Below, one piece after another: positions 48,546-59,400 of a DNA stretch of 64,000 bases; position 1 is the stretch's first letter; every line of letters starts with the position of its first letter. The translations under genes and the position numbers were made by a program. Source of the stretch: Acanthornis magna (taxonomy: Eukaryota > Chordata > Aves > Passeriformes > Acanthizidae); NCBI GenBank assembly GCA_036785705.1, contig JAWUZG010000056.1, forward strand, positions 13,400,001 through 13,464,000, read 5' to 3'. The notes under the pieces are model-generated. The model searched no databases. It had not been told where the DNA came from and worked only from the letters and a program-made list of their open reading frames with translations.

Positions 48546-51500
48546 ATATTCAGAGTGCCGGAGTTTAGATTGGTAGAAGATGTAGGAGAACAGCATATAA
48601 GCATTTATTGAAGAAAGATGCATGAGGATTTCATTGCTCTTCGTCTTTATATTTCTTCATTGGGAACCTTTTTTTAACTGCCTTGAATCTTTGTTTTAGC
48701 ACTGAATGGGAATGATTCTTAATCTTCCAGCTGCTTCCCAGGAGCCCGAGACATTCACTTCTTCTCTCTCTTTCTGTTATGTCTACTCAAACTTCTCCCA
48801 CTGCTCCATGCTGCATCCACTGCCTGGAAAGGAAAAACTGCTTGAGGCAGGAAAAAAACATGATCTGGCTTGGGCTCCTGCAGTGATCCACCACCCCCTG
48901 CAAGCCCAGACAGCTTCAGGTCATGAACAGTCAGATGAGCCCCTTCCCTGGTCTGGGAGAACCGCTGTTCCTTTAGGATTTATCCATGTAGCAGAATGCA
49001 GTAGCAGCATGTCCCTCATCCTGCTGCAGGAGCAGTGAGGATGTTTGGGGAGGGGTGCAGGGTACAAGTGTGTGCTCTCCCTTTCACCAGGTATGGGGTT
49101 GCTAGAAGGGACAAGGCAGAACATGGTCCCACTGTGCATTAGGTGCTCAGCACCCTGTGCACAGTTGCATTTACAGAAATTAATTTAATGTGAATTAGAA
49201 ATTAAATATTGTGAGACAGCCCCTTCTTTTACAACCAATTTATTTACAGCTGCCAAGTAAATTTGATTTAGAGAAGACATCTGAATTTAGGATGTTTCTT
49301 TCCACCAAACCACTGAAATTCCAAGGCAGATGAACTGTGGAGTATGAGTGTACCCTGGATGTGAAACATCAACCAGTTTCCTACACCCCTTCTCGGTTTG
49401 AGCTAAAGTTTCCTTATTAAAAATATGTAGCCAGCACTATGGATGGAAACTATTTGCCTTTTTTGGATAACATGAGTCCTAATAAAAAATAAAAAAAAAG
49501 CTCACAGCCTGAGAGCTTCACAACATTTCGCCCAGTTTGATGATCAAAGGTGCTTTTTGTTCTTTCTGCTGCCCCCGTTGTTTTACACGGAGAAGATTCA
49601 GTAAACAGGGAGCGCAGCTGCCCAGGCAGCGGCAGGGAAGAGGATTAAACTCCAGGAGTGAGGCACAGACGGTACCTGGAGGTGACACGTTTTGTACTGA
49701 ACATTTCATTAGCTCCCACAAGGCTGACGCCTGTTCATTAGCCGCAGACATCCCAACCCAATTGCCCATGTAGCTCTGCAAGGGATCCCATCGCTTTATC
49801 CCAATGCTGCCGCATACAAAGCAGGAAGGCTCCGGATTTCAAGCCAGCTCCTCAGTAGGAGATGTAATTAGGGACCCTGGTCCATCAATATTTCACCACA
49901 TCTGCTCCTGATCTGGCTGTGGGATGTTTCTCTGTAGCTCATGTGCTACTTAAACTTATCTCCTTGACAACTCTTTAGTTTAAACAAAGATTATTTTGGA
50001 ACAGGAGCTGTCAAAAAACCCAGCAGCTCCAGGAAGTTTTCTTGCTAAAATATGTTGGCTCGGCAGCACCATCTTCTGTCGTGCCCTTCAAACAGCCTGG
50101 GATGTCACACTGCGATCGCCAGCGTGTGCCTTGGCTAGCTCGGGGCGAGGGAACAGTTTGAATAAGATTGAGTTAATATTTTCCGAGCTGGGAGTCGAAG
50201 CCATAAAGCAGAGACAGCACAACAGATGGGCAGCCCAGGTTCAGCTCTGCAGGGACCGGCGAGCCCTGGAACCCACCGGCAAATTGCTTCCAAAGTGCTT
50301 TCCCCACCTTCACTCTGGTGGCTGTACTCCTGCCCAGAGGATTTTTCAGGAGCTGTGACCCCTTCACTACTGCAGTGGCAGGGAGGGAGCAGGAGCTCGG
50401 TGCTGCTCTGCACAATCCATCTTGCACGCTCGCTGAGCAGCGCTTTCCCTGGGTTTTTGCTGGTGGGATTGCTCGGCTTCGAGGTCGTGACATTCCTCCT
50501 TGCCAGAGAAGTTGCTTGGTGGTTGCTCTTTGCTGGTGCTGCATAAATGCCAGCAAATGTCCCACTCGGCAAAGCCCACGGAGATCCAGGGACAGGAGAG
50601 GAGGAAGGACTCAAAGAAGCCAAGGCAGATAGAGAAAAATCAACAATGGTGAAAAGTCAGGAATTACAGAAAGAGCTGCTCCTTGTCCTGCTCCTCCACA
50701 GCACATTGGGATTCAGGCAGAGATTTGTGGCATGAAGGTTAAATTAGGAGGGCAGCTACAGTCATTTCTCATATGTTCCAGCTGGCTGCTGTCTCCTCTC
50801 AGCATCCTGCACACATCCTCTGGGCTGGCAGCTCACTTTACCTCCAAAACCAGCTCTGTTTCATCCCACCGCACAGGCAACACCCATGTATATCACTATA
50901 GTGTGTGTGTGAGAAAGAGAGGCAATATCTGTATTTACCTTTTACTTTAGAGTATTGTTGCAGGCCCTAAGTAATTAATATCTAAGCAGCTCAGATCCTT
51001 GTGTGACAATCATCACAGAAAAGCATTCTTATGAAAAATACAACAAAGCCCTTAAATCTAAACCACAGCAGCTCTCTTGTAAGAGACACTCTGTGGCAGG
51101 GTTCTGCAGCACGGCAATCAGTCTCGCTTTAATATACAGATCAGGGGAATGTAAGAAATGCTGGGAGAGCAGCCACGGCTTTCACAGCAGCTGCTGCTAC
51201 GTTTTTGTCAGGATTAAGTTCATTTCAATTATAGAAAGGCTTGTGATCACCTGCTAGGAGGGTTTCAGACATTCAGGAGGCCAAGGGTGTGTATACAGCT
51301 ATATTTAAATGGCAAATGTGCAGCACACTCTGGTACCATCCCATTTGCAGAGCACTCTGCACACATCCCCTAATTAAGTGTTTTAGTATAGATTCCTTCT
51401 TCCTTTATAGTGTGATATGAGTGGATTTTTTGAGGAGGCAATTTAAAGGAAGTGAGGAGAGGGACTAAAATGGACATCATGCTGTGCATCCCTTTATGCT

Positions 51501-54500
51501 GCTGCATTGCTCAGGCTATGCCAGGAGAGGGCTAAACCTCATCCCTTTTGGTGCTGCTGCAACCCTTCGCTTCTTACAAGGCAGCCACGGAATGTTCTGT
51601 CCCAGTGTGAGCGCACAGACCCACAGCAAACACTCAAAATGAGAATTTCATTTTGCACAGAGGTTGATGGACAAGATACTGAGAACAAGATACGGAGGAG
51701 GGGACTGAAAGCTGGGACAGAAAATGGATATCCAAGAAGTAGTCTCTGGTAGAAGGATATGCAGCTTCACATGGCACTTCTGCCAACCACTGGCCCCAAA
51801 GGGTTCTTCCACGATGCCACTGGGCCCAAGCAACCAGAGTCCCATGGGTGCAGTGTGAAAGGGAAGAGGTTTACAGGGATTGTCCCAGGTTTAAGTGGGT
51901 GTGGTTCCAGCCTTTGCCATTTCCTTCCTCGCTTCAAACCAGGTACAGCCACAGACCTCTGAAACTTCAGGTGTTTAATCATATTAAGCCTTTGCCTTTC
52001 TGCGCCCTTATGTGTAGGAGGTTTGCAGAATTAGCAGCAGGTGGTCCCACAAGAAATTCCAGTACCCTTGTGTGACTGCAGGAGAAGGCAGGCAGGCAGA
52101 GGGGCACCCATTCACCTCCCACTCCCCACTGAGTGGCTGTAAGGGATGTCACCTTGCAGAGCTGGCCAGCAAGGTCACCACTGTTACTTCCCCTTCCCAC
52201 CATGCCTGTCTTGTCTCATCAGACCCCACAGTCACTGCGAAGGTGGCAAAAAAGGGACAGGAACAAAGAGGCCAAAGGACTTGACAGCTCAGGCAGAACA
52301 GAAACCTTTCAGGGTGACAAGAGCTGTGGGAAATAACTTCTGGTGAGGAGGTCTGGCACCTCATGTTCTCATAGCACTGCTGGCAGGCAAGTCACAGCTC
52401 CCATTTGACCTGGGGAGCAATGTGGCTTGATTGTCCTTTCAAAAATAAATTAGGAAATGGCTGATGCCAATTTTTAACAAGTGTCAGAACAACAGGAGCT
52501 TCCTAGCACTTTCCAAAGTGATGCCAGAAGGTTGTTCTCAAAGGAATTAATTTTGTCTAATTAAGTATCTTCACGGAGCTCTCCAAATATCAAACCACAA
52601 CATCAACATGCAGCACTCTGCAGACTAATCGGAGTCACACTGGAATTGGCATCGTGTGTTGAAGTGTCAACAGATGGAGAGGGTGGTCACGATGGAGGAG
52701 GAGTGGGACGACAAACCTCCCCTTCCACTTCTGCCCCAAATGACACTTCATCCCCTCTCTCAGCTCACCCGTCTGTTAAATCCATGGAAAACACTTCCTA
52801 CAGCACAGATTTACCCAGAGGGCAAGCTAGCTATGGTCACGGAGCAGTGCAGCAGAGACCTTGAGGGAGCTGAGAGCTTTGGATTTTTTGGATGAGGTTC
52901 AGATGAGCGGGGGTAGAAGCCTTGCTGGGATCTGGGGGATTGCATCTCATTCTGCACTACAGCAACAGGACCCTCCTTGTTTGCACACCCCGAGCATTCA
53001 GGCCTGCCAGAGAGCTCCCAAATCTTTGTGTTTTGTTGTACATTGCAGCAGAGACAGCCCGGAGGGTTGAGCTGCATCCTGGAGGCAGAGGGCTGCTGCC
53101 AGCCCCGCCCTGGAGCATCCTCTTCTTGGATTGCTGATTCACACCAAAAATCAACCAATTTTCCTTCCAGCCCGATTCACTTACTGTCACTGACTCCTTT
53201 TTTCCTTTTTAAGTCCCTAGGAAGTGAAAACCGTGTGTTACAGTCAGTTCTGTTGCTACCCCCAATTTGCTGTTCCGGAACTCCTCCTCTTTATCGAGGA
53301 GGATTTATACCCATGGTCACATTTTGGCAAGCTGGAGAGGTTTCTGACACTTGGAAAAAAGAGCTTTTTAAAATGTTCCGTACGTCAACACCTTCCATTT
53401 TACAAAACCAGGACTATTCATTACAAATCAGGTCAAATGAAAAGAAAAAAAGTGGGAAATGGCAAAGTCCTCAGAGGAGTATAAATAGCCAGTCAAAATT
53501 GCTGGTGCAGCCTGGTACAACACAGCCATTCCATGCAGGCTCAATTATTTCTCCAGCTGCTCTGAAATCCCACTCACTCTGCTACCTATTTCAAGCATTT
53601 ACCCTATTTATAGGAGACATTTGTACACAGTGCAAACTCTGGATGAGATTGGACGTGGATGCTCCTGGAAAATCCTTCCTGTGTCAGCTGCAGTTCGCAG
53701 AGCAAACCTGGTGCCTCAGCACTGCACGGGGTCACCTGCCTGCAGACAGGAGTGTCTCACCTGCTTGAAACTGTCAGATTACTGAGCCCTTGCAGCAGAC
53801 AATATGATTATTCCAGGGCATTTTGGCTTTTTTAGTGAAGTGACAGGCTCCCAGATGAATTGTTAGCACGCTGGATGATTTCTGTTGACAGGAATAATCT
53901 TGCTGCAGTAGGGAAAAAACCAAAAAATGACCTTTTCTTTTGTAAATAATACAGGAGATGAACAAAATTATCAGTGCTGTGTATCTATATCCATTTAAAG
54001 GTTTCTGTTTATGGCAGCTCACATTGCCATGGGCCTGATCCCCATAAATGCCGGGTAATGGAATGTCTCCCACAGGTGGACAGGGGCTAAAGAGGATTTT
54101 CAGCAGGAGAGGGAGCTCTCTCTGCACTGACTGCTGGGGAACCAACGCTTGCTGCAGGCATTAAAAATGCCAGGGAAAACTGTGCTCACCATTTTGTCCT
54201 CATGTGTTCTCTCATATGTTTGCAGGAATTTCACAGGCTGTTTAACTGCAGTGATTTGGGGTTATATATCTGGTGACGCTCTATAAATCTAATAGTAAAA
54301 TGAGCTTCCATGTGGGGCGTGCATTCATTTGGGCCAAGAAGAAATAACACACCCACTTAAACGCAACAGCTTTTGAAGGAGTCTGGCATTGTCACATCCC
54401 TTAGGGATCTGCAGGTGGGAAACTTTCCCATATTTCAAGAAGTTTACAGAACACTAAAAGCTGTGCAAGACACAGCCACACTGATACCGAATTTCCTATT

Positions 54501-54570
54501 TAAAAAAAAATAAATTAGATCAGATGAAAAGTATTGTTGCCCTTTTGATGTAAATACTTTCTTCTAAAAA
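48546..54570. other. Intergenic sequence, nothing recognised
   Basis: Contains a 263-codon plus frame at 52977-53768 without any recognisable domain, judged chance. No repeats were recognised. Confidence 0.55.
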
Positions 54571-54814
54571 GGAAGGGAAGGGAAGGGAAGGGAAGGGAAG
54601 GGAAGGGAAGGGAAGGGAAGGGAAGGGAAGGGAAGGGAAGGGAAGGGAAGGGAAGGGAAGGGAAGGGAAGGGAAGGGAAGGGAAGGGAAGGGAAGGGAAG
54701 GGAAGGGAAGGGAAGGGAAGGGAAGGGAAGGGAAGGGAAGGGAAGGGAAGGGAAGGGAAGGGAAGGGAAGGGAAGGGAAGGGAAGGGAAGGGAAGGGAAG
54801 GGAAGGGAAGGGAA
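54571..54814. repeat. Perfect (GGAAG)48 pentanucleotide microsatellite
   Basis: There are 48 uninterrupted GGAAG units (54571-54810) plus four more bases. The absence of any interruption suggests recent expansion. All-purine on the plus strand. Confidence 0.99.
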
Positions 54815-54851
54815 TCCTGACTGGCATCCTGCTCTGGTGGTCAGGGAGGTA

Positions 54852-54931
54852 GAAGATAGATGATAGATAGACAGATAGATAGATAGACAGACAGACAGAT
54901 AGATAGATAGATAGATAGATAGATTAGATAG

Positions 54932-54973
<42 letters not shown>

Positions 54974-54999
54974 CAGATAGATAGATAGACGATAGATAT
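54852..54999. repeat. (GATA)n/(GACA)n tetranucleotide microsatellite
   Basis: The tract is imperfect, mainly GATA with GACA units and small indels (ATTAGATAGGATAG near 54924). It begins 38 bp after the end of the GGAAG array. Confidence 0.97.
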
Positions 55000-55070
55000 C
55001 TGTCCTTATGCCGTTGAGCTCTGTGCAGCCGGAGCTTACAGCCACAGCTCCAGGCAGGCTCAGCCCCGCA

Positions 55071-55586
55071 CTGCGGCCCGGGGCTGGGCGCTGCCGGTCC
55101 CGGCGGGACAGCGCTGTTCCCGTTCCGTTCCCTGTCCCGGCGCTGGGCGCTGCCGGTCCCGCAGGGACAGCGCTGTTCCCGTTCCGTTCCCTGTGCCGGT
55201 GCCCGGCCCGGGCGCTGCCGGTCCCGGTGGGACAGCGCTGTTCCCGTTCCGTTCCCTGTGCCGGTGCCCGGCCCGGGCGCTGCCGGTGCCGCAGGGACAG
55301 CGCTGTTCCCGTTCCGTTCCCTGTCCCGGGGCTGGGCGCTGCCGGTCCCGGTGGGACAGCGCTGTTCCCGTTCCGTTCCCTGTGCCGGTGCTGGGCGCTG
55401 CCGGTCCCGGTGGGACAGCGCTGTTCCCGTTCCGTTCCCTGTCCCGGCGCTGGGCGCTGCCGGTGCCGCAGGGACAGCGCTGTTCCCGTTCCGTTCCCTG
55501 TCCCGGGGCTGGGCGCTGCCGGTCCCGCAGGGACAGCGCTGTTCCCGTTCCGTTCCCTGTGCCGGTGCCCGGCCCGGGCGCTCCCG
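55071..55586. repeat. Minisatellite, eight copies of a 59/65-bp GC-rich unit
   Basis: Units carry the core GCTGTTCCCGTTCCGTTCCC followed by a variable CpG-rich half. Two unit lengths are seen: 59 bp (GGCGCTGGGCGCTGCC type) and 65 bp (extra GTGCCCGGCCCGGGC). The core occurs eight times between about 55108 and 55560. Open frames across it are compositional. Confidence 0.95.
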
Positions 55587-55679
55587 CCGCGCGGGGGCAG
55601 CAGCAGCCGCTCCCAGCCGCTCCCGCCGGGAATGTCGCACTCCCGCGGCTCCGGCGGAGCTGCCCCTGCTCTGAACCAC

Positions 55680-56200
55680 ACAATCGGAATGGTTTGCGTT
55701 GGAAGGAACCTTTCACGGCCTGGGACCCCTTCCGCTAGAGCAGGGTGCTCAAAACCCCATCCAGCCTGGCGTTTGAAGTTTCCAGGGATGGGGCATTGTG
55801 ATAAATACATATTACAGTGTTGGCTTTTCGCAAATAATTATTGTGTGTACGGTTTTATTCTTTTTATATAGAAGTAGCCTTGTTATAAAGATAGAGGTAT
55901 ATAACCAATGTTTTCATTTCTGTTATTAACTAGATTTTGATATAGTAGATTTTTGATATAGTGAAATAACTAATAGAGTTAGTTTAAAAGGCATCCACCA
56001 TCTCTCTGGCCAACCTGTGCCATTTCACAGCCCTCGTTATAAAAAACCCTTCCTTATATCCAATCTAAACCGACCGTCCTACAGTTTAAGACCAACCCCC
56101 CTGTCCTATCCCGACAGGCCGTGCTGAAAGGTTCTTTCAGCATCCCATCTTTCTTGTGAGCCCCCTTTAGGTGCTGGAAGGGGCTCTGAGGTCTCCCTTT
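55680..56200 (-). mobile_element. CR1 LINE fragment, minus orientation, split by an insertion at 55797-55989
   Basis: The left part (55680-55796) is the inverted CR1 tail with GGAATGGTTTGCGTTGGAAG and CCAGGGATGGGGCAT. The right part (from about 55990) resumes exactly where CR1 should, with CCACCATCTCTCTGGCCAAC, and runs to about 56200. The gap is filled by AT-rich foreign sequence. Confidence 0.85.
55797..55989. mobile_element. LTR-like insertion nested in the CR1 (possible solo ERV LTR)
   Basis: 193 bp of AT-rich sequence interrupts the CR1. It starts TGTGATAAATAC, and GGCAT is present on both sides (55792-55796 and 55990-55994), which fits a 5-bp target duplication as made by ERVL-type elements. 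The 3' end is TTTAAAA rather than the expected CA, so the copy may be truncated or the boundary may be wrong. It resembles passerine LTR families as I remember them, but this is unverified. It contains no coding sequence. A near-direct repeat of TTTTGATATAGT occurs within it around 55934-55962. Confidence 0.55.
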
Positions 56201-56324
56201 CATCATCCATGTGCTCCATGGGGGCCCTCGGCTGTGCTTTGCTGGGAATGGGTGTGAGTGTGGCTGGGATTTAGCTCCAGTCGGTGATAAGGGCAGTGCT
56301 ATGTACAACTGGCAGGGCGTTAAT

Positions 56325-56410
56325 GTGGATTAGGGTTTCATTTAGGGGTGTTAGAGTGGATTAGGGTTTGATTTAGGGTTGTTAAAGTAGATTAGGGTTG
56401 GATGTAGCAG
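56325..56410 (+). repeat. 31-bp tandem repeat rich in TTAGGG
   Basis: About 2.7 copies of a 31-bp unit start at 56325, 56356 and 56387, each beginning GTGGATTAGGG or GTAGATTAGGG. TTAGGG occurs five times in 75 bp, twice per full unit. Confidence 0.9.
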
Positions 56411-59400
56411 GCCCCAGATTTAAGGATGCCATGCTGCTCCTGCTGGGTGGTAAAATAGGTCTCTGCTAGCTCTGTCCTCTGGGATCTCCAAATGGATCTG
56501 TAGGAGCTTAGTTGTATTTTCTCTCATATTTTTTGCTTGATTTCATCCTGAATATTTCATTTGAATATCTGATGTAGTTCAATTATCCTAGCTGTTAACA
56601 CACTAAGTAAGGCAGATTTTAACAGCCCTTTCATGACTTTATTTTCCTTGGTCTTTTTTTCTTGGCAATAGGAAAGTCTCATTTCCAATTTACTGCTGTG
56701 AACAAAGCAGTACATGGCAAAGATGTATTTCCTTTTCACACTCTGTGTTGGTTTTGGCTGCGTTTCAGGTCTGACCTCTCCCTATACACCAGATGTTTGT
56801 GCCCTGTTGTGGTTGGTGCTGGACAAGCAGATCTTCTTTTTTCTCCTTTTCAAGGGGAAAATCCTTAAAAAAAAATCCTTATCCTTGGTTCAGAACAGGA
56901 GGCATTTAAGTCTACTGGTATCGATTTGATTAAGAAAACACAACATTTTTCATTTTTTGTTGTTTTTTCTCTGTTGGGATATTCTGAAACACTGGGAAAT
57001 TGCACAATCCAAATGACTGCTTAATTCAAAATTGCAACAACTTGCAATTGCAACAGCCTTTGGGGTGAGCTCATGCCTGTCTGCTGAAATAGAATATTCA
57101 CTGATAGAATATTTATGTGTTTAAAGAAGAAAGCCTACAATACATACCTTAAAGCCATGACTTATGTTTCAATCTCATAAACAGATGGGGAAAACCACAG
57201 GATTTGTTTTGTTTCTCAGCATAGGAGAGCCATATTCACCTCTCAGGTTTGGGTACAAAGTTTGTGGCAGAGAAATGGCATTTCAGGACTGATTTAATCT
57301 CTCTGTATTTCATAGTCACTTCCACAAGGCACACAGGGGACCTCAGCATTTCACGGTGACAACAGGACCGAGCTGTGGACCTGCTGTGCAAATCTCCCCA
57401 GGCAACAGCAGGTAAAGGTTTAGGGGCTGGAGCAGTCCCAGGCCCAGGGAGAAGAAGGAAATGGGACCAGTGGGCCACATATGAACAACTTCTTTAATGG
57501 AAACTCTAACAGAATCTGGAACAACTGGGATGAAAACTGATGCAACTCTCCCAGGAGGTCAGTGGTCTCATTAGGTACATATTTAACGGGAATAAATTCC
57601 AGTGCTGAGCCAAACCACAGCATCAGAGGTGAAATCAAAGTCCCCAGGGATACCCAGTGCCCTATGAGCACTACATTAATCACTCACCTACCTTTGGTAT
57701 TGACATTCATTTCCCCATGAAAGGGTTTTTGTTTACCTGGGATAATGTGTCATTCTTCCCTGGGGAGCTGGAGTTTTAGCCAGGTGCAAGTCATAGCAGA
57801 GCTTTGCCAAATGCCGCACTGCACTGCAGCGGGTGGCACAGGGAAAACTGCAGCTCCTGGGTGGAAGAGGATAAGTTGTGGTGCTGGAATTCACCGGCAC
57901 AGCAGGGTAAGACTGGGGTGCTCATGTTTGACCCAGCCTGCTGAGGGCTTGAGATGGAGCACAGCAGCCAAAATACAAACTCCGCCCTTTCAAATGTTCT
58001 CAGGGGTGCTAGCTTGGCATTATGTGTGTCCTGCAATGGAATGTGCACCCGTTAGCATATTCCTCCAGAATTAATCAGACAACTGGGACATGATTCTCCA
58101 TGAGCAGGAAGTAAAGCCTCATTTCCTGTAAATCTGTGTCCTGTATTACTAGACTCCACTGCAAAAAAAAAAAAAAAAATCCGCTCCCCACAGCGAGCAG
58201 AGAGTGTGTGATGTGATGACATGCACACTAATGAGCAGGCTGGAAGGCAGCTGCCGAGCGGGATGGCAGATGGCCACACTCACAGGCTTCTTACCCTGAC
58301 TGTCTGGGGTCAAGTGGGAGAAGGAGTTTTCAGGAGACACATAGAAACTTCTCTTCAGCTCTAAAACACATCATTCAGGGGTGGTTGGATGTGGCATTGG
58401 AGCTTAAAGCGGCAGAACGTGCAGCATGGCATTCCCATAGGAAAGCAGGATGGGTGGGCTGGGCTGGGCTGGGCTGGGCTGGGCTGAGCTGGCTGCTGTC
58501 TCACCTGACTCCACAGAACCTCCACCTTCTGCATCTCCTAAACATCCTCAGCAAGTCTGGCGCTGCAGATGTCATTATGCCAGAACAAGCTCCTGTCACC
58601 TGGAGCCTGAGCTGTTTCCAGGCTTTGCCTTTCCAGGGGTTACAAACGAATACATGCTGGGCTTAGAAAATGTGTAAATACAGAAACCAGAAGTGGGAAA
58701 ATTTCTTTTTAAGAGTGGAAGAGCTGATAGGCTCCCTCTTACAGTTCATCTTCCTGCAGTTCCTCTAACATACTCTGGGATGGTCATTCACCCTGGCATT
58801 AAGGCAATGCAGAGAAGGCCATGGGCTCTTTCTCTTCCCCTGCTGATTTCATGGTGCACATGCTGTGTGCTGGATTTGGAGAGACAAACTTCCCCGGGTT
58901 GTTGGTGCTGCTGGCTGGATGCGTCTTGCACTCCTCTGTCCCAGTCCCCTATCTCCACTCTGTGTATGCTGGCTCCTGTGCTCAGGGAAATGATCCAGCT
59001 GAAAAATCAAGGAAAAAGGAAAAAGATGGATTTTAAGCCTGGATGGATCCATCAGTCTGGCTGACAGCATGGCCACTCAGTATCAAGTGTCTCCACAAGA
59101 GAAGGGGCTGCTTTCTCCTTGAGCAGCAGCTATTAAAAAACATTCCATGGGCACTCCTGGTTCCCTCCTGCCCTGTCTGCTGTGTCCCAACCCAGCAGTG
59201 CCACCACTCTCCTGTCGGGTGGTTTCAGGCAAGGCTGAGCTGGCTGGAAGCTCCTGGTGAGTTGTCAGCTAAATTAATTCCTGCCCCAGCACCCTGGGTG
59301 GCTGTGTGTCCCCAAGGGTGGTGAGAAGGACATCCATCTCTTTTCTTTAACACTACAATGGATTTGTGCCCAATTAAAATGACTATTAACTGTGGTCTTC

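Noticed and set aside
52977..53768. 263-codon plus-strand open frame
   Set aside because: No recognisable domain or gene structure; judged chance.
54515..55810. 431-codon minus frame over the repeat cluster
   Set aside because: Reads through the GGAAG, GATA and 59/65-bp arrays; purely repeat-derived.
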